Shown here piece after piece: positions 26,380 through 35,015 of a stretch of 64,000 nt of DNA. Origin of the DNA: Nocardioides cynanchi (GTDB lineage: Bacteria; Actinomycetota; Actinomycetes; Propionibacteriales; Nocardioidaceae); NCBI RefSeq assembly GCF_008761635.1, contig NZ_CP044344.1:992001-1056000 (forward strand), written 5' to 3'. A program made the translations under genes and the position numbers. The notes under the pieces are model-generated. The model searched no databases, was not told where the DNA came from, and worked only from the letters and a program-made list of their open reading frames with translations. The stretch's first letter is position 1; each line of letters opens with the position of its first letter.

Positions 26380-27336
26380 TCAACCCGCGGGTGGCCGGGA
26401 CGCCTCGTCGAGCCGGGCGGCCAGCGCGGCCAGCTCGTCGCGCAGCCCCTGCGGGCGTACGACGTGGAACGGCGCGTGCACGAACGACAGCATCTCGGCG
26501 TACCACGCCAGGTCGTCGGTGCTGGCCAGCAGCCTGGTGCCGCCGTCGGTCTCCTCGAGCCGGCCGATGCTGCGCGGGATCCACCACGAGACCCGTTCGA
26601 GCGGAGCCTCCACGATCACCTCGATCTCGTGCGTCCAGCCCTGCGAGAGCTGCTCCTCGAGCATCCGCACCGGATCCAGGTCCGGCGGTGGCGTGAACCG
26701 GTCGGGCAGCCGCTGCACGTCCAGCGCGCGATCGATCCGCAGGGCACGGCGCGCGTCGGCGGTGTAGGACCAGCACAGCAGGTACCACAGCCCGTGCCGC
26801 ACGACCACGGCCCAGGGGTCGAGGTCGACCACGATGGTGCGTCCGGAGGCCGTGCGGTAGTCGAGCCGGACCCGGTGGCCGGACTCGCGGGCCTCGACCA
26901 GCTCCGCGGTGAGCTCCGGGTCCGGTGCCGTCTCCTCGGGACGCCGCCCCGGGGAGGCCACCTGGCCGACCGCCCGGGCCGGGCCCGCGACCCGCTCCGG
27001 CAGCACCCGGATGATCTTGGCCAGAGCGCTGCCGACCGGTTCGGTGGTGTCCGACGCGCCACGCCCCTCCACAGCGGCCATCACCAGGCCGAGCGCCTCG
27101 GCCGAGGTGAACATCAGCGGCGGCAGGCGCAGGCCGCGACCGACGCGGTACCCGCCGTACCGGCCCCGCTCGGACTCGATCGGGATCTCGGCCTCGCGCA
27201 GGATGGCGACGTAACGGCGCACGGCTCGGTCCGACAGCCCCAGCCGCTCGGCGAGCACGAGTGCGGTGACGCCCGGGCTGTTCTGGATCATCTCCAGGCA
27301 CAGCAGCGCGCGGGCCGTCGGGCTGGTGTCGTGCAC
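26380..27336 (-). CDS. WYL-domain transcriptional regulator with N-terminal HTH
   Basis: 318 aa from the GTG at 27336 (VHDTSPTARALLCLEMI). DeoR-type winged HTH at about 3-60 (VLAERLGLSDRAVRRYVAIL). WYL domain at about 130-215 (VRLDYRTASGRTIVVDLDPW...GLWYLLCWS), then a WCX extension. The family senses ligands or single-stranded nucleic acid through WYL. Targets unknown; divergent from the fluC pair, with 110 bp between. Confidence 0.87.
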   Translation of the reverse strand: MHDTSPTARALLCLEMIQNSPGVTALVLAERLGLSDRAVRRYVAILREAEIPIESERGRYGGYRVGRGLRLPPLMFTSAEALGLVMAAVEGRGASDTTEPVGSALAKIIRVLPERVAGPARAVGQVASPGRRPEETAPDPELTAELVEARESGHRVRLDYRTASGRTIVVDLDPWAVVVRHGLWYLLCWSYTADARRALRIDRALDVQRLPDRFTPPPDLDPVRMLEEQLSQGWTHEIEVIVEAPLERVSWWIPRSIGRLEETDGGTRLLASTDDLAWYAEMLSFVHAPFHVVRPQGLRDELAALAARLDEASRPPAG

Positions 27337-27446
27337 GTCGCCAGTCTCGCGCACCAACCGGATGCATGTCGTCCGCAATGACCGGCGGCTCCCGCGTCAG
27401 CGCGCTGCCGGGCTGCGCTAGCCTGACGCGGCACGCGAGGAGTCCT

Positions 27447-27962
27447 GTGTCGTCCGACGAGCCTTCCCACCCGCCGCAGGGTCGGCATCCCGACCGCCAT
27501 CCGGGGTTCCCGATCGACCCCGACGTCACCGCCGACGACGTACGCCGGGGCCCCGGGCCGGCGGTCCGGCTCCTGGTCGAGCGGCGCGACATCCTGTTGG
27601 CGATCGCTGCCGGTGGCGCCCTCGGTGCCGTGGCGCGGTGGGGCCTGGTCGAGGCGCTCCCCCACGACCCGGACCAGCTGCCCTGGGCGACGGTGCTCGC
27701 CAACCTCAGCGGCTGCTTCGCGATCGGGGTCCTGCTCGCCGTCCTGGCGGAACGACGGCCCGACAGCCGGCTCCTCCGGCCGCTGCTGGGCACCGGCGTG
27801 CTGGGCGGCTACACGACGTTCTCGACCTATGCGCTCGACACCCGCGACCTGCTCGCCGCCGGGAGGCCGGCCCTCGCGGCGGCCTACCTGTTCGGGACCC
27901 TTCTGGCCGGGCTCCTCGCGGTGGTGGCGGCGATCCGGCTGACCGAGCGGTGGCTGCGGTGA
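27447..27962 (+). CDS. crcB: FluC/CrcB fluoride channel subunit 1
   Basis: 171 aa from the GTG at 27447, chosen for the AGGAG just upstream; an N-terminal extension of about 55 residues precedes the channel. Four membrane helices. GGALGAVARW, LANLSGCFAIG and GGYTTFSTYALD carry the conserved Asn and the Phe-box/TTFST fluoride-track motif. Pairs with the next gene as a dual-subunit channel exporting fluoride. No fluoride riboswitch was recognised upstream. Confidence 0.87.
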   Translation: MSSDEPSHPPQGRHPDRHPGFPIDPDVTADDVRRGPGPAVRLLVERRDILLAIAAGGALGAVARWGLVEALPHDPDQLPWATVLANLSGCFAIGVLLAVLAERRPDSRLLRPLLGTGVLGGYTTFSTYALDTRDLLAAGRPALAAAYLFGTLLAGLLAVVAAIRLTERWLR

Positions 27963-28321
27963 CGGTGCTGCTGGTGCTGCTCGGCGGTGCGGTCGGCGCC
28001 CCGACCCGCTACCTGACCGACCTCGCCGTGCAACGGCTCCACGGCACCGTCTTCCCCTGGGGCACCTGGAGCGTCAACGTCGTCGGCAGCCTGGTGCTCG
28101 GTGTCGTCGCCGGGGCGAGCCCCCCGGCGTGGCTGCTGACCCTGGTCGGCACCGGCTTCTGCGGCGCCCTCACGACGTTCTCCACGTTCGGCTTCGAGAC
28201 CGTGCGCCTCGTCGAGGACGGCGACCACGCCGCGGCCGCCTGGAACGTCGTGGGCAGCCTGGCCGTCGGCCTCGCCGCGGTCACGGTCGGGTGGGTCGTC
28301 GGCAACGGCCTGGGTCAGTAA
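27959..28321 (+). CDS. crcB: FluC/CrcB fluoride channel subunit 2
   Basis: 120 aa. The GTG at 27959 overlaps the previous stop (GTGA). GGAVGAPTRY, SVNVVGSLVLG and CGALTTFSTFGFE are the FluC motifs. Two adjacent crcB genes are usual where the channel is an antiparallel heterodimer. Confidence 0.88.
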   Translation: MTVLLVLLGGAVGAPTRYLTDLAVQRLHGTVFPWGTWSVNVVGSLVLGVVAGASPPAWLLTLVGTGFCGALTTFSTFGFETVRLVEDGDHAAAAWNVVGSLAVGLAAVTVGWVVGNGLGQ

Positions 28322-28334
28322 CCTCTCGGAGATA

Positions 28335-28350
28335 TACAAGCGCTCTTGTA
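28335..28350. promoter_or_regulatory. Palindromic operator in front of the ArsR-type regulator
   Basis: TACAAGCGCTCTTGTA is a perfect 6-4-6 inverted repeat, 33 bp before the ATG at 28383. Palindromes of this size over the promoter are typical self-operators of ArsR-fold repressors; autoregulation of the regulator/MFS pair is inferred. Confidence 0.6.
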
Positions 28351-28382
28351 CGACAGTTCTCCCGGGCCGCATGCTGGGCGCC

Positions 28383-29033
28383 ATGACGCGTCGTACCGCT
28401 GCCGAGCGCCACCTCGAGTCGGCTCCCGCGGCTCCGGCACCCGGCTCCGACCCACGTGCCGACGCCCTGGCCGACCTGCTGGTCGCCTACCACCACCCCG
28501 TCCGCCGCTGGCTCAGCGAGCTGCTCGCCGTCGAGGGGCCGGCCAAGGTCGGGCAGCTCGCGGCCCGGACCGGGCTGGCGGTGGGTTCGGTGAGCCACCA
28601 CCTCAAGGTGCTGCACCGCCAGGGGCTGGTCGAGCCCGCCCCGGAGCTGGCCCGGGACACCCGGGAGAGCTGGTGGCGGGTGCGCTCGCAGCCGCTCAGC
28701 TGGAGCGTCGAGGACTTCGAGGAGGGCTCCCTCGGCCGCCGGGTCGCCCAGGCGGCCGAGGGTGAGAACGTCCGGCACCAGCTGCGCGCCCTGCGCGCCT
28801 GGATGAACCAGGCCGCCTCCGACGACCCGGCCTGGCGCCAGGCGGCGGAGTCGGTCGACACGCTGGTCTTCGCGACCGTCGAGCAGCTCGACGAGCTCGG
28901 TGACCGTCTGACCGCCCTGGTGGTCGACTGGTCACGCGCGTGCGCCGCCGACGCCGAGGCCCGTCCGGACGTCGTACGCCGACCGGTCCGCGCGATCGCC
29001 CGGGCCTTCCCCAGCGGGCCGGTCCGGCCGTGA
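28383..29033 (+). CDS. ArsR-type winged-helix regulator
   Basis: 216 aa; the ATG at 28371 is an alternative start. The HTH spans about residues 25-90: VRRWLSELLAVEGPAKVGQLAARTGLAVGSVSHHLKVL. The C-terminal half is helical (WRQAAESVDTLVFATVEQLDELG), a possible ligand or dimer domain, and has no metal-binding cysteines. The stop overlaps the MFS start (GTGA), so it probably controls that transporter. Confidence 0.85.
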   Translation: MTRRTAAERHLESAPAAPAPGSDPRADALADLLVAYHHPVRRWLSELLAVEGPAKVGQLAARTGLAVGSVSHHLKVLHRQGLVEPAPELARDTRESWWRVRSQPLSWSVEDFEEGSLGRRVAQAAEGENVRHQLRALRAWMNQAASDDPAWRQAAESVDTLVFATVEQLDELGDRLTALVVDWSRACAADAEARPDVVRRPVRAIARAFPSGPVRP

Positions 29034-30274
29034 GCGCGCCGCCGGTCGGGGCCACCGACCCGGAGCTGATCGGGCCCCCTCCCCCGCGGGTCACCCGCGA
29101 CCCGATGGCGCTCACCTGGCTGGCTGCGGTCGGGCTCTCGTGGTTCGGCGACTACGCCTGGAACGTCGCGCTGGCCTGGACCGCCGCGCACACCCTGCGC
29201 CCGGTGGTGGCCGGCGTCGTGCTGGGAGCGGAGATGCTGCCCCAGGCGGTGCTGATCCTGGTCGGCGGTGTGCTCGCCGACCGCTACGACCCGCGCCGCC
29301 TGCTCGTCGCAGGGCAGCTCGGACAGGCGATCGTGCTCGTGCTCGGCGCGCTCGCCTGGACGTCGGGGATCCGCGGCGCACCGGTCCTCCTGGCCATCGC
29401 CCTGTGCTTCGGGGTCGCTGCCGGCCTCACCATCCCGGCCGGCGCCACCCTGATCCGCCAGCTGATCGCCGGCGACGACCTCGGGACCGTGCAGGGCTGG
29501 AGCCAGATCAGCAACCGGGCCTCGCGGCTGGTCGGCGCCCCGGCCGGCGGCATCCTGGTCGCCTGGGGTGGGATCGTGCTGGTGATGCTGCTCGACGCCG
29601 CGACGTTCGTGGCGATCGCGATGGTGCTGCTGGTCGTGGTCCGGCCACGCTTCCGGCTGCCGCGGGCGCTGCACGAACGCTGGCGCGACTCCTTCGCGGA
29701 CGGGATGTCCTACCTGCGCCACCACGACACCGCGATGCTCTTCGTGGTCGGCCTCACCGCCCTGAACGTCTTCGTCTCGCCCGTCACCGGGCTCGGGGTC
29801 GCGCTGCGGGTCAGCGGCTCGGGCTGGGGCGCGCACTGGCTCGGGATCGCGGACGCCTGCCTGGCCGCGGGCGCGATCGCGGGAAGCGTCGTCGGCATCC
29901 GCTGGCGACCGACGTACGCCGCGGCCACGGCCTTCCGGATGCTCGTGCTGCAAGGCGTCGCGATCGCCGGCGTGGGCCTGGCCACCCGGCCCTCCCTGGT
30001 GGTGGCGATGGCGGTCCTGGGCTTCACGGCGGGCTCCGCGTCGGTATGGCTGAGTGCGACGTTCATCCGGGTGATCGACCCCTCGCACCTGGGGCGCGTC
30101 TCGTCGGTGACCAGTCTGGGCGACATGATCCTGATGCCGCTGTCGGTGCCGCTCTTCGGAGCTGTGGCCGGCCACACGGGTGTCCTCACGGCGACCGCCG
30201 GTTTCGGGCTCTCGATGTCGGCCCTGTGCCTGTGGTTCGCCACCCGCCGCGCGCTCCGCACCCTGCGGGTGTGA
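29030..30274 (+). CDS. MFS efflux transporter
   Basis: 414 aa, about 12 membrane helices. The MFS motif A-like loop GGVLADRYDPRRLL lies after helix 2, and a second GxxxR-type loop is found in the C-half. Resembles enterobactin-exporter/MFS-3 family members. Coupled to the ArsR-type regulator by a 4-bp overlap, suggesting drug or metabolite export. Substrate unknown. Confidence 0.85.
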   Translation: MSAPPVGATDPELIGPPPPRVTRDPMALTWLAAVGLSWFGDYAWNVALAWTAAHTLRPVVAGVVLGAEMLPQAVLILVGGVLADRYDPRRLLVAGQLGQAIVLVLGALAWTSGIRGAPVLLAIALCFGVAAGLTIPAGATLIRQLIAGDDLGTVQGWSQISNRASRLVGAPAGGILVAWGGIVLVMLLDAATFVAIAMVLLVVVRPRFRLPRALHERWRDSFADGMSYLRHHDTAMLFVVGLTALNVFVSPVTGLGVALRVSGSGWGAHWLGIADACLAAGAIAGSVVGIRWRPTYAAATAFRMLVLQGVAIAGVGLATRPSLVVAMAVLGFTAGSASVWLSATFIRVIDPSHLGRVSSVTSLGDMILMPLSVPLFGAVAGHTGVLTATAGFGLSMSALCLWFATRRALRTLRV

Positions 30275-30325
30275 CCGGCTCACCCCTCGCTCCGGCGAAC
30301 CAGAGCCCGACGTGCCCCGCGGGGT

Positions 30326-30370
30326 GGGCCGTTCGGCCCCGATGCCTGGTCCCCTCGGGCCATTTCGGCC
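30326..30370. promoter_or_regulatory. Two GGGCC/GGCCC inverted repeats upstream of the Cys-rich 51-aa gene
   Basis: GGGCC-GTTC-GGCCC at 30326-30339 and GGGCC-ATTTC-GGCCC at 30356-30370, 82-126 bp before the ATG at 30452. Similar palindromes precede three secreted-protein genes in this window. A DosR/OsdR-like response-regulator operator is a reasonable guess. Confidence 0.4.
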
Positions 30371-30451
30371 CTGATCCCATCCGTCGGGGCGCGACGCGGG
30401 TCACGATGGGTCCACGCCCTCGGGAACGAGACTCAGGAGACGGAGGCAGCC

Positions 30452-30607
30452 ATGTGGGACTCGGTCAGCGACAACGACCAGCACCTCTCCCACGACCTGC
30501 CCTGCCCTCGGTGTGGTCATGGGGTCCACACCTACCTGGCCTGTGACGAGGGCTGTGACTGCGCCCCCTGCGTGATGCCGGGCAGCCAGCTGGCCCACGT
30601 CGGCTGA
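30452..30607 (+). CDS. Cys-rich small protein, 51 aa (zinc-ribbon-like)
   Basis: ATG at 30452 after GGAGACGGAGG. CPRCGHGVHTYLACDEGCDC then APC gives six cysteines and several histidines, compatible with one or two zinc sites. Not annotated by any family I recognise. Flanked by palindromes upstream, monocistronic. Confidence 0.6.
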   Translation: MWDSVSDNDQHLSHDLPCPRCGHGVHTYLACDEGCDCAPCVMPGSQLAHVG

Positions 30608-30825
30608 GCAACCCGCTGCTGGGCCGCTCGGGCCCGCCCGGCGTTGAGCCGCTCCAGCTCTGAGATGGAGCACACCCTCTCCCCGCGTCGTACGGCGTGC
30701 CTGCGGGCTCGTCCCGGCGACCTCGTGGGACGGCGACGTCGGCCGGCCTTGATCATCGAGCGGGCACCGGTAACGTCATGCCGGACATCCTCCCCGAGGA
30801 CACCCCCGACCGAGGAGCGCAGCGC

Positions 30826-30843
30826 TATCTCACAGATGAGATA
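30826..30843. promoter_or_regulatory. Inverted repeat TATCTC-N6-GAGATA at the XRE-MurA promoter
   Basis: TATCTCACAGATGAGATA lies 11 bp before the ATG at 30854 and overlaps a likely -10 region. Its symmetry and position fit binding by the XRE domain encoded by the gene itself. Confidence 0.55.
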
Positions 30844-30853
30844 TTCTGAGACC

Positions 30854-32380
30854 ATGACCGAGGACTTCAAGGGCCGGATCGGCAATCTCATCCGCGACGC
30901 CCGCACCCATCGCGGGCTGACCCAGCAGCAGCTGGCCGAGCGCCTGTCGACCAGCCAGAGCGCGGTCAACCGGATCGAGAAGGGCCACCAGAACCTCTCC
31001 CTGGAGATGGTCGCCCGGATCGGCTCGGCCCTCGACTCCGAGATCGTCGCGCTGGGCGCCGGTCCGACCCACCTGCGGGTCACCGGACCGACCACCCTGT
31101 CCGGCGACATCGAGGTGAAGACCTCCAAGAACGCCGGGGTCGCCCTCCTGTGCGCCTCGCTGCTCAACCGCGGGAAGACCACCCTGCGCAAGGTGGCCCG
31201 GATCGAGGAGGTCAACCGGCTGCTCGAGGTGCTCGGCAGCCTCGGCGTGCAGACCCGCTGGATCGGCGACGAGGGCGACCTGGAGATCATCCCCCCGGCC
31301 GAGCTGGACCTGAGCGCGATCGACGAGGCCGCCGCACGTCGTACCCGCTCGGTGCTGATGTTCCTGGGCCCGCTGCTGCACCGCGCGGCCACCTTCGACC
31401 TCCCCTACGCCGGCGGCTGCAACCTGGGCACCCGCACCGTCGAGCCCCACATGTCCGCGCTGCGGCCGTTCGGCCTGGAGATCAAGGCCAGCGACGGCTT
31501 CTACCACGCGACCGTGAACCCCGCCGTCGAGCCGAGCCGGCCGATCGTGCTCACCGAGCGCGGTGACACCGTCACCGAGAACGCCCTGATGGCCGCGGCC
31601 CTCCACCCGGGCACCACGATCATCCGCAACGCTTCGTCCAACTACATGGTCCAGGACCTCTGCTTCTACCTCCAGAAGCTCGGCGTCGACATCGAGGGAA
31701 TCGGCACCACGACGCTGACCATCACCGGGACCGCCGACATCGACGTCGACGTCGACTATGCCCCCAGCGAGGACCCGATCGAGGCGATGTCGCTGCTCGC
31801 CGCCGCGATCGTCACCGACTCCTCGATCACGATCAAGCGGGTGCCGATCGAGTTCCTCGAGATCGAGCTGGCGCTGCTGGAGGACATGGGCTTCAAGTAC
31901 TCCCGCTCCGAGGAGTACGTCGCCCGCAACGGCCACACCCGCCTCGTCGACGTCACGACGTACCGCTCCCACCTGACCGCGCCCCTCGACAAGATCCACC
32001 CGATGCCGTTCCCCGGCCTCAACATCGACAACCTGCCGTTCTTCGCGGTGATCGCGGCCGTGGCCGACGGGCAGACCCTGATCCACGACTGGGTCTACGA
32101 GAACCGCGCGATCTACCTCGTCGAGCTCAACAAGCTCGGCGCCCAGGTCAAGCTCCTCGACCCCCACCGGGTCATGGTCGAGGGCCCGACCCGCTGGACC
32201 GGCACCGAGATCGTCTGCCCGCCGGCGCTGCGCCCGGCGGTGGTGATCCTGCTGGCGATGCTCGCGGCCAAGGGCACCTCGGTGCTCCGCTCCACCTACG
32301 TCATCCACCGCGGGTACGAAGACCTCGCCGAGCGCCTCAACCAGCTCGGCGCGCAGATCGAGACCTTCCGCGACCTGTGA
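30854..32380 (+). CDS. XRE HTH fused to UDP-N-acetylglucosamine 1-carboxyvinyltransferase (MurA-like)
   Basis: 508 aa. XRE HTH at about residues 8-62 (RGLTQQQLAERLSTSQSAVNRIE). MurA/EPSP-synthase fold at about 68-505, with SKNAG (Lys92, Asn93) for the substrate loop and AGGCNLGTRTVEPH carrying the active-site cysteine (Cys189), matching Cys115 of the E. coli enzyme. The catalytic loop is therefore intact. This fusion type is known in actinobacteria as a second MurA. DNA-binding self-control by a peptidoglycan precursor enzyme is plausible, given the palindrome upstream. Confidence 0.85.
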   Translation: MTEDFKGRIGNLIRDARTHRGLTQQQLAERLSTSQSAVNRIEKGHQNLSLEMVARIGSALDSEIVALGAGPTHLRVTGPTTLSGDIEVKTSKNAGVALLCASLLNRGKTTLRKVARIEEVNRLLEVLGSLGVQTRWIGDEGDLEIIPPAELDLSAIDEAAARRTRSVLMFLGPLLHRAATFDLPYAGGCNLGTRTVEPHMSALRPFGLEIKASDGFYHATVNPAVEPSRPIVLTERGDTVTENALMAAALHPGTTIIRNASSNYMVQDLCFYLQKLGVDIEGIGTTTLTITGTADIDVDVDYAPSEDPIEAMSLLAAAIVTDSSITIKRVPIEFLEIELALLEDMGFKYSRSEEYVARNGHTRLVDVTTYRSHLTAPLDKIHPMPFPGLNIDNLPFFAVIAAVADGQTLIHDWVYENRAIYLVELNKLGAQVKLLDPHRVMVEGPTRWTGTEIVCPPALRPAVVILLAMLAAKGTSVLRSTYVIHRGYEDLAERLNQLGAQIETFRDL

Positions 32381-32421
32381 GCCGGGCCGCCCGCGGTCGC
32401 ACCCGTGGTTGCTGTTCGGGT

Positions 32422-32484
32422 CGCCGTTTGGTCCCAAACCGCAACTTTTCGGGTCGTTTCTCTGCGGTTTGGGACCAAACGGCG
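32422..32484. repeat. GTTTGG palindrome pair, locus 1 (inverted)
   Basis: Copies at 32422-32443 and 32463-32484 in opposite orientation, core GTTTGG-TC-CCAAAC, centres about 41 bp apart. Between murA-like and MFS genes. Confidence 0.85.
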
Positions 32485-32564
32485 GGTACGACGACCGGCC
32501 GGGGTGACCGCGGAGGGCCCTCGGCGGCCCGCCGGCGCGGGTGGCCGGACGGAGCGGGGGGCAC

Positions 32565-33944
32565 GTGAGCGACCAGCGGGGCATCGCCGACCTCGAGCCG
32601 CTGTGGCGCTCGAAGGAGCAGAAGGCGTGGTACTGGTACGACTGGGCCAACTCGGCGTTCTACACCACGGTCCTCAGCGTCCTGTTCGCGCCGTACCTGA
32701 TCACCGTGGCCGGCCGCGCAGCCGGGTGCGGGAGCTCGGCGGACGAGACCTGCTCCCGGACCGTGACGGTCCTCGGGCTGCACCTCGCCGCGGGATCGCT
32801 GCCGTTCTACCTGACCAGCTTCGCGACCATCAGCAGCGCCTTCGTGCTCCCGGTGGTCGGCGCGATGGTCGACCGGTCGGGGCGCAAACGGTGGCATCTG
32901 GCGGCGTTCGCCTGGTCCGGCTCGTTCTTCGCGGCCCTGCTGTTCTTCATGCGCGGCGACCAGTGGCAGCTGGCGGCGTTCGCGATCGTCGCCAGCAGCA
33001 TCCTGGGCGGCTGCTCGCTGGTCAGCTACTACGCGATCCTGGTCGACATCTCGACCGAGGCCGAGCGCGACCACGTCTCCTCGCGCGGTTGGGCCTGGGG
33101 TTACCTCGGCGGCGGCCTGCTCCTGGCGCTCAACCTGGTCGTGGTGCTGCTGCACGACACGTTCGGGCTCGACAAGGAGCTCGCCGTCCGGCTCTCCCTG
33201 CTGTCGGCGGCCCTGTGGTGGGCGGGCTTCACGCTGATCCCGTTCCGCGGGCTCCGCGACCGCGCCCCCACCGGGGTGGTCCCGGAAAGAGGCGGTCTCG
33301 TGCGCCGCAGCTTCGGCCAGCTGGCCACCACTCTGCGCGAGATGCGGGCCTTCCCGATGACGCTGACCTTCCTGCTGGCGTTCCTGTTCTACAACGACGG
33401 CATCCAGACCGTGATCAACGTGGCGTCGACCTACGGCTCGAAGCAGCTGGGGTTCGGCGACAGCGTGCTGATCGCCACGATCCTGCTGATCCAGTTCGTC
33501 GCGTTCGGAGGCGCCTTGGTGTTCGGTCGCCTCGCCGCGTCGTACGGCGCCTACCGCTGCCTGCTGTGGGGCACCTACGCCTGGATGGTCATCGTGGTGC
33601 TGGCGATGTTCCTCCCCCGCGAGAACGTCGTCGCCTTCCTCCTGATCGGGGTCGCGATCGGCCTCGTGCTGGGCGGCACGCAGGCCCTCTCGCGCTCGTT
33701 CTTCAGCCTGCTGATCCCACGCGGCCGCGAGGGTGAGTACTTCGCCCTGTACAACGCGTGCGAGCGTGGTACGTCGTGGTTCGGCACCTTCCTCTTCGGC
33801 GTCGTGTTCCAGGTCACCGGCTCCTACCGGCCGGCGATCGTCGCGCTGATCGTGTTCTTCGTGCTCGGCGCGGTCTTCCTGCTCAGGCTCGACGCACGCC
33901 GCGGCATCCTCGAGGCGGGGAACACGCCGCCTCCCCGGGTGTGA
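32565..33944 (+). CDS. MFS transporter of the UMF1/Atg22-like family
   Basis: 459 aa from the GTG at 32565 (GGAGCGGGGGG upstream). About 12 membrane helices; the N-terminus WYWYDWANSAFYTTVLSVLF is the UMF1 hallmark. The yeast relative exports amino acids from the vacuole; in bacteria the substrate is unknown. The next gene on this strand is rbpA, transcribed separately. Confidence 0.85.
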   Translation: MSDQRGIADLEPLWRSKEQKAWYWYDWANSAFYTTVLSVLFAPYLITVAGRAAGCGSSADETCSRTVTVLGLHLAAGSLPFYLTSFATISSAFVLPVVGAMVDRSGRKRWHLAAFAWSGSFFAALLFFMRGDQWQLAAFAIVASSILGGCSLVSYYAILVDISTEAERDHVSSRGWAWGYLGGGLLLALNLVVVLLHDTFGLDKELAVRLSLLSAALWWAGFTLIPFRGLRDRAPTGVVPERGGLVRRSFGQLATTLREMRAFPMTLTFLLAFLFYNDGIQTVINVASTYGSKQLGFGDSVLIATILLIQFVAFGGALVFGRLAASYGAYRCLLWGTYAWMVIVVLAMFLPRENVVAFLLIGVAIGLVLGGTQALSRSFFSLLIPRGREGEYFALYNACERGTSWFGTFLFGVVFQVTGSYRPAIVALIVFFVLGAVFLLRLDARRGILEAGNTPPPRV

Positions 33945-33965
33945 CGCGCCTCGCGTGCTGCTGGA

Positions 33966-33991
33966 GGAACATCAGGCCCACGGCGTACGTT
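33966..33991 (+). promoter_or_regulatory. SigR/SigH-type promoter candidate for rbpA
   Basis: GGAAC at 33966-33970, an 18-bp spacer, GTT at 33989-33991. This matches the thiol-oxidative-stress sigma factor consensus (GGAAT, 18-19, GTT), and rbpA is a known SigR target in Streptomyces. The resulting leader would be about 105 nt. Confidence 0.45.
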
Positions 33992-34104
33992 GGAACACAC
34001 GACGCAATCCGTAGACGCGTGCCATCACGAATCTCGGGTACGGACGTCTTGTTCGTGTACGCCTCGGTGGCGTATCGGGGGTCAACGACTTGGAGGTGAA
34101 CCTC

Positions 34105-34493
34105 ATGGCAGAGCGCACACTGCGTGGAGCGCGGCTGGGGGACAGAGTTTCGAGGACGAGCGCGGCATCGAGTTCGCCGCCCGTCAGCAGAGTGGCTATC
34201 GCTGTGTCAACGGCCACGAGTTCGAGGTCACGATGTCGATCGAGGCCGAGGTGCCGGCCGTGTGGGAGTGCCCGCGCTGCGGCGCCGAGGCGCTGAGCAC
34301 CTCCGGGATCGTGCAGGAGGAGAAGGCCGAGAAGCCGGTGCGGACCCACTGGGACATGCTCCTCGAGCGTCGCTCCGAGAAGGAGCTGGAAGACATCCTC
34401 AAGGAGCGCCTCGAGCTGCTCCGGGGTGGCGAGATCGGTCCCGCCCACCTGCACCGCGCCAACGCCAAGCGCCGGGTCAAGTCGAACGCGTAA
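34105..34493 (+). pseudogene. rbpA: RNA polymerase-binding protein RbpA, one-base frameshift as written
   Basis: The ATG at 34105 starts MAERTLRGARLG, the canonical RbpA N-terminus. The frame is lost in the five Gs at 34137-34141. With one extra G it reads GQSFEDERGIEFAARQQ and continues unbroken to 34493 (YRCVNGHEFEV, WECPRCG, EKPVRTHWDMLLERRS), including the zinc-site cysteines. RbpA binds SigA/HrdB and stabilises the RNA polymerase holoenzyme. An indel in the read consensus is the likely cause, since everything downstream is perfectly conserved. Confidence 0.85.
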
Positions 34494-34550
34494 GCCGGCT
34501 CCAACCGCCGGTCGAGGTGACGCGCGGAGGCGTCACTCGTCGACCACTTC

Positions 34551-34588
34551 GCCCCGGACCACGGGTCCTGACTACCCGGGTCCGGGGC
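34551..34588. terminator. Stem-loop between rbpA and fxsA
   Basis: GCCCCGGACC (34551-34560) pairs with GGTCCGGGGC (34579-34588), with TTT following on the plus strand. It overlaps the last codons of the convergent fxsA gene. Confidence 0.7.
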
Positions 34589-35015
34589 TTTGGCGTGGGG
34601 CCGCGAGCAGGCGACGGCTGACCACGCGGGTCAGCGCAGCCCGGGCGAACGGACGGGTGAACGGCAGGATCAGCACGATTCCGAAGGCGTCGGTGACGAA
34701 GCCGGGGCTCAGCATCAAGGTGCCGCCGATCAGGATCAACGCCCCGTCGGCCAGCTCGCGCGACGGCATCCGGCCCGACGACAGGGCCACGGTGAGAGCC
34801 TGCCAGGCCCGGCGCCCCTCGTGGGCGATCAGCCAGCTGCCGAAGATGCTGTCGGCGACCAGCAGCAGGATGGTCCACCACGGCCCGATCGCCTGACCGA
34901 CCTGGATGATCACGTAGATCTCCACGATCGGCACCGCGACGAAGGCCACCACCAGCAGCCACCACGGCCAGCTGCGCCGGCGGAGGCGGCGGCGTCGGAG
35001 CGGACCGGTGGTCAT
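34572..35015 (-). CDS. fxsA: FxsA-family membrane protein
   Basis: 147 aa. Membrane segments WWLLVVAFVAVPIVEIYVI, GPWWTILLLVADSIFGSWLI and GALILIGGTLMLSPGFVTDAFG carry the conserved PxxE and SPGxxTD signatures of FxsA (suppressor of F exclusion of phage T7 in E. coli). Cellular role unclear. The start overlaps the stop of the mannosyltransferase gene upstream (35012-35015), so the three genes ppm1-lnt-fxsA form one transcript. Confidence 0.85.
   Translation of the reverse strand: MTTGPLRRRRLRRRSWPWWLLVVAFVAVPIVEIYVIIQVGQAIGPWWTILLLVADSIFGSWLIAHEGRRAWQALTVALSSGRMPSRELADGALILIGGTLMLSPGFVTDAFGIVLILPFTRPFARAALTRVVSRRLLAAPRQSPGPG

Noticed and set aside
27337..27446. Fluoride riboswitch upstream of the crcB pair
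   Set aside because: Only 110 bp, and the conserved crcB motif bases were not found.
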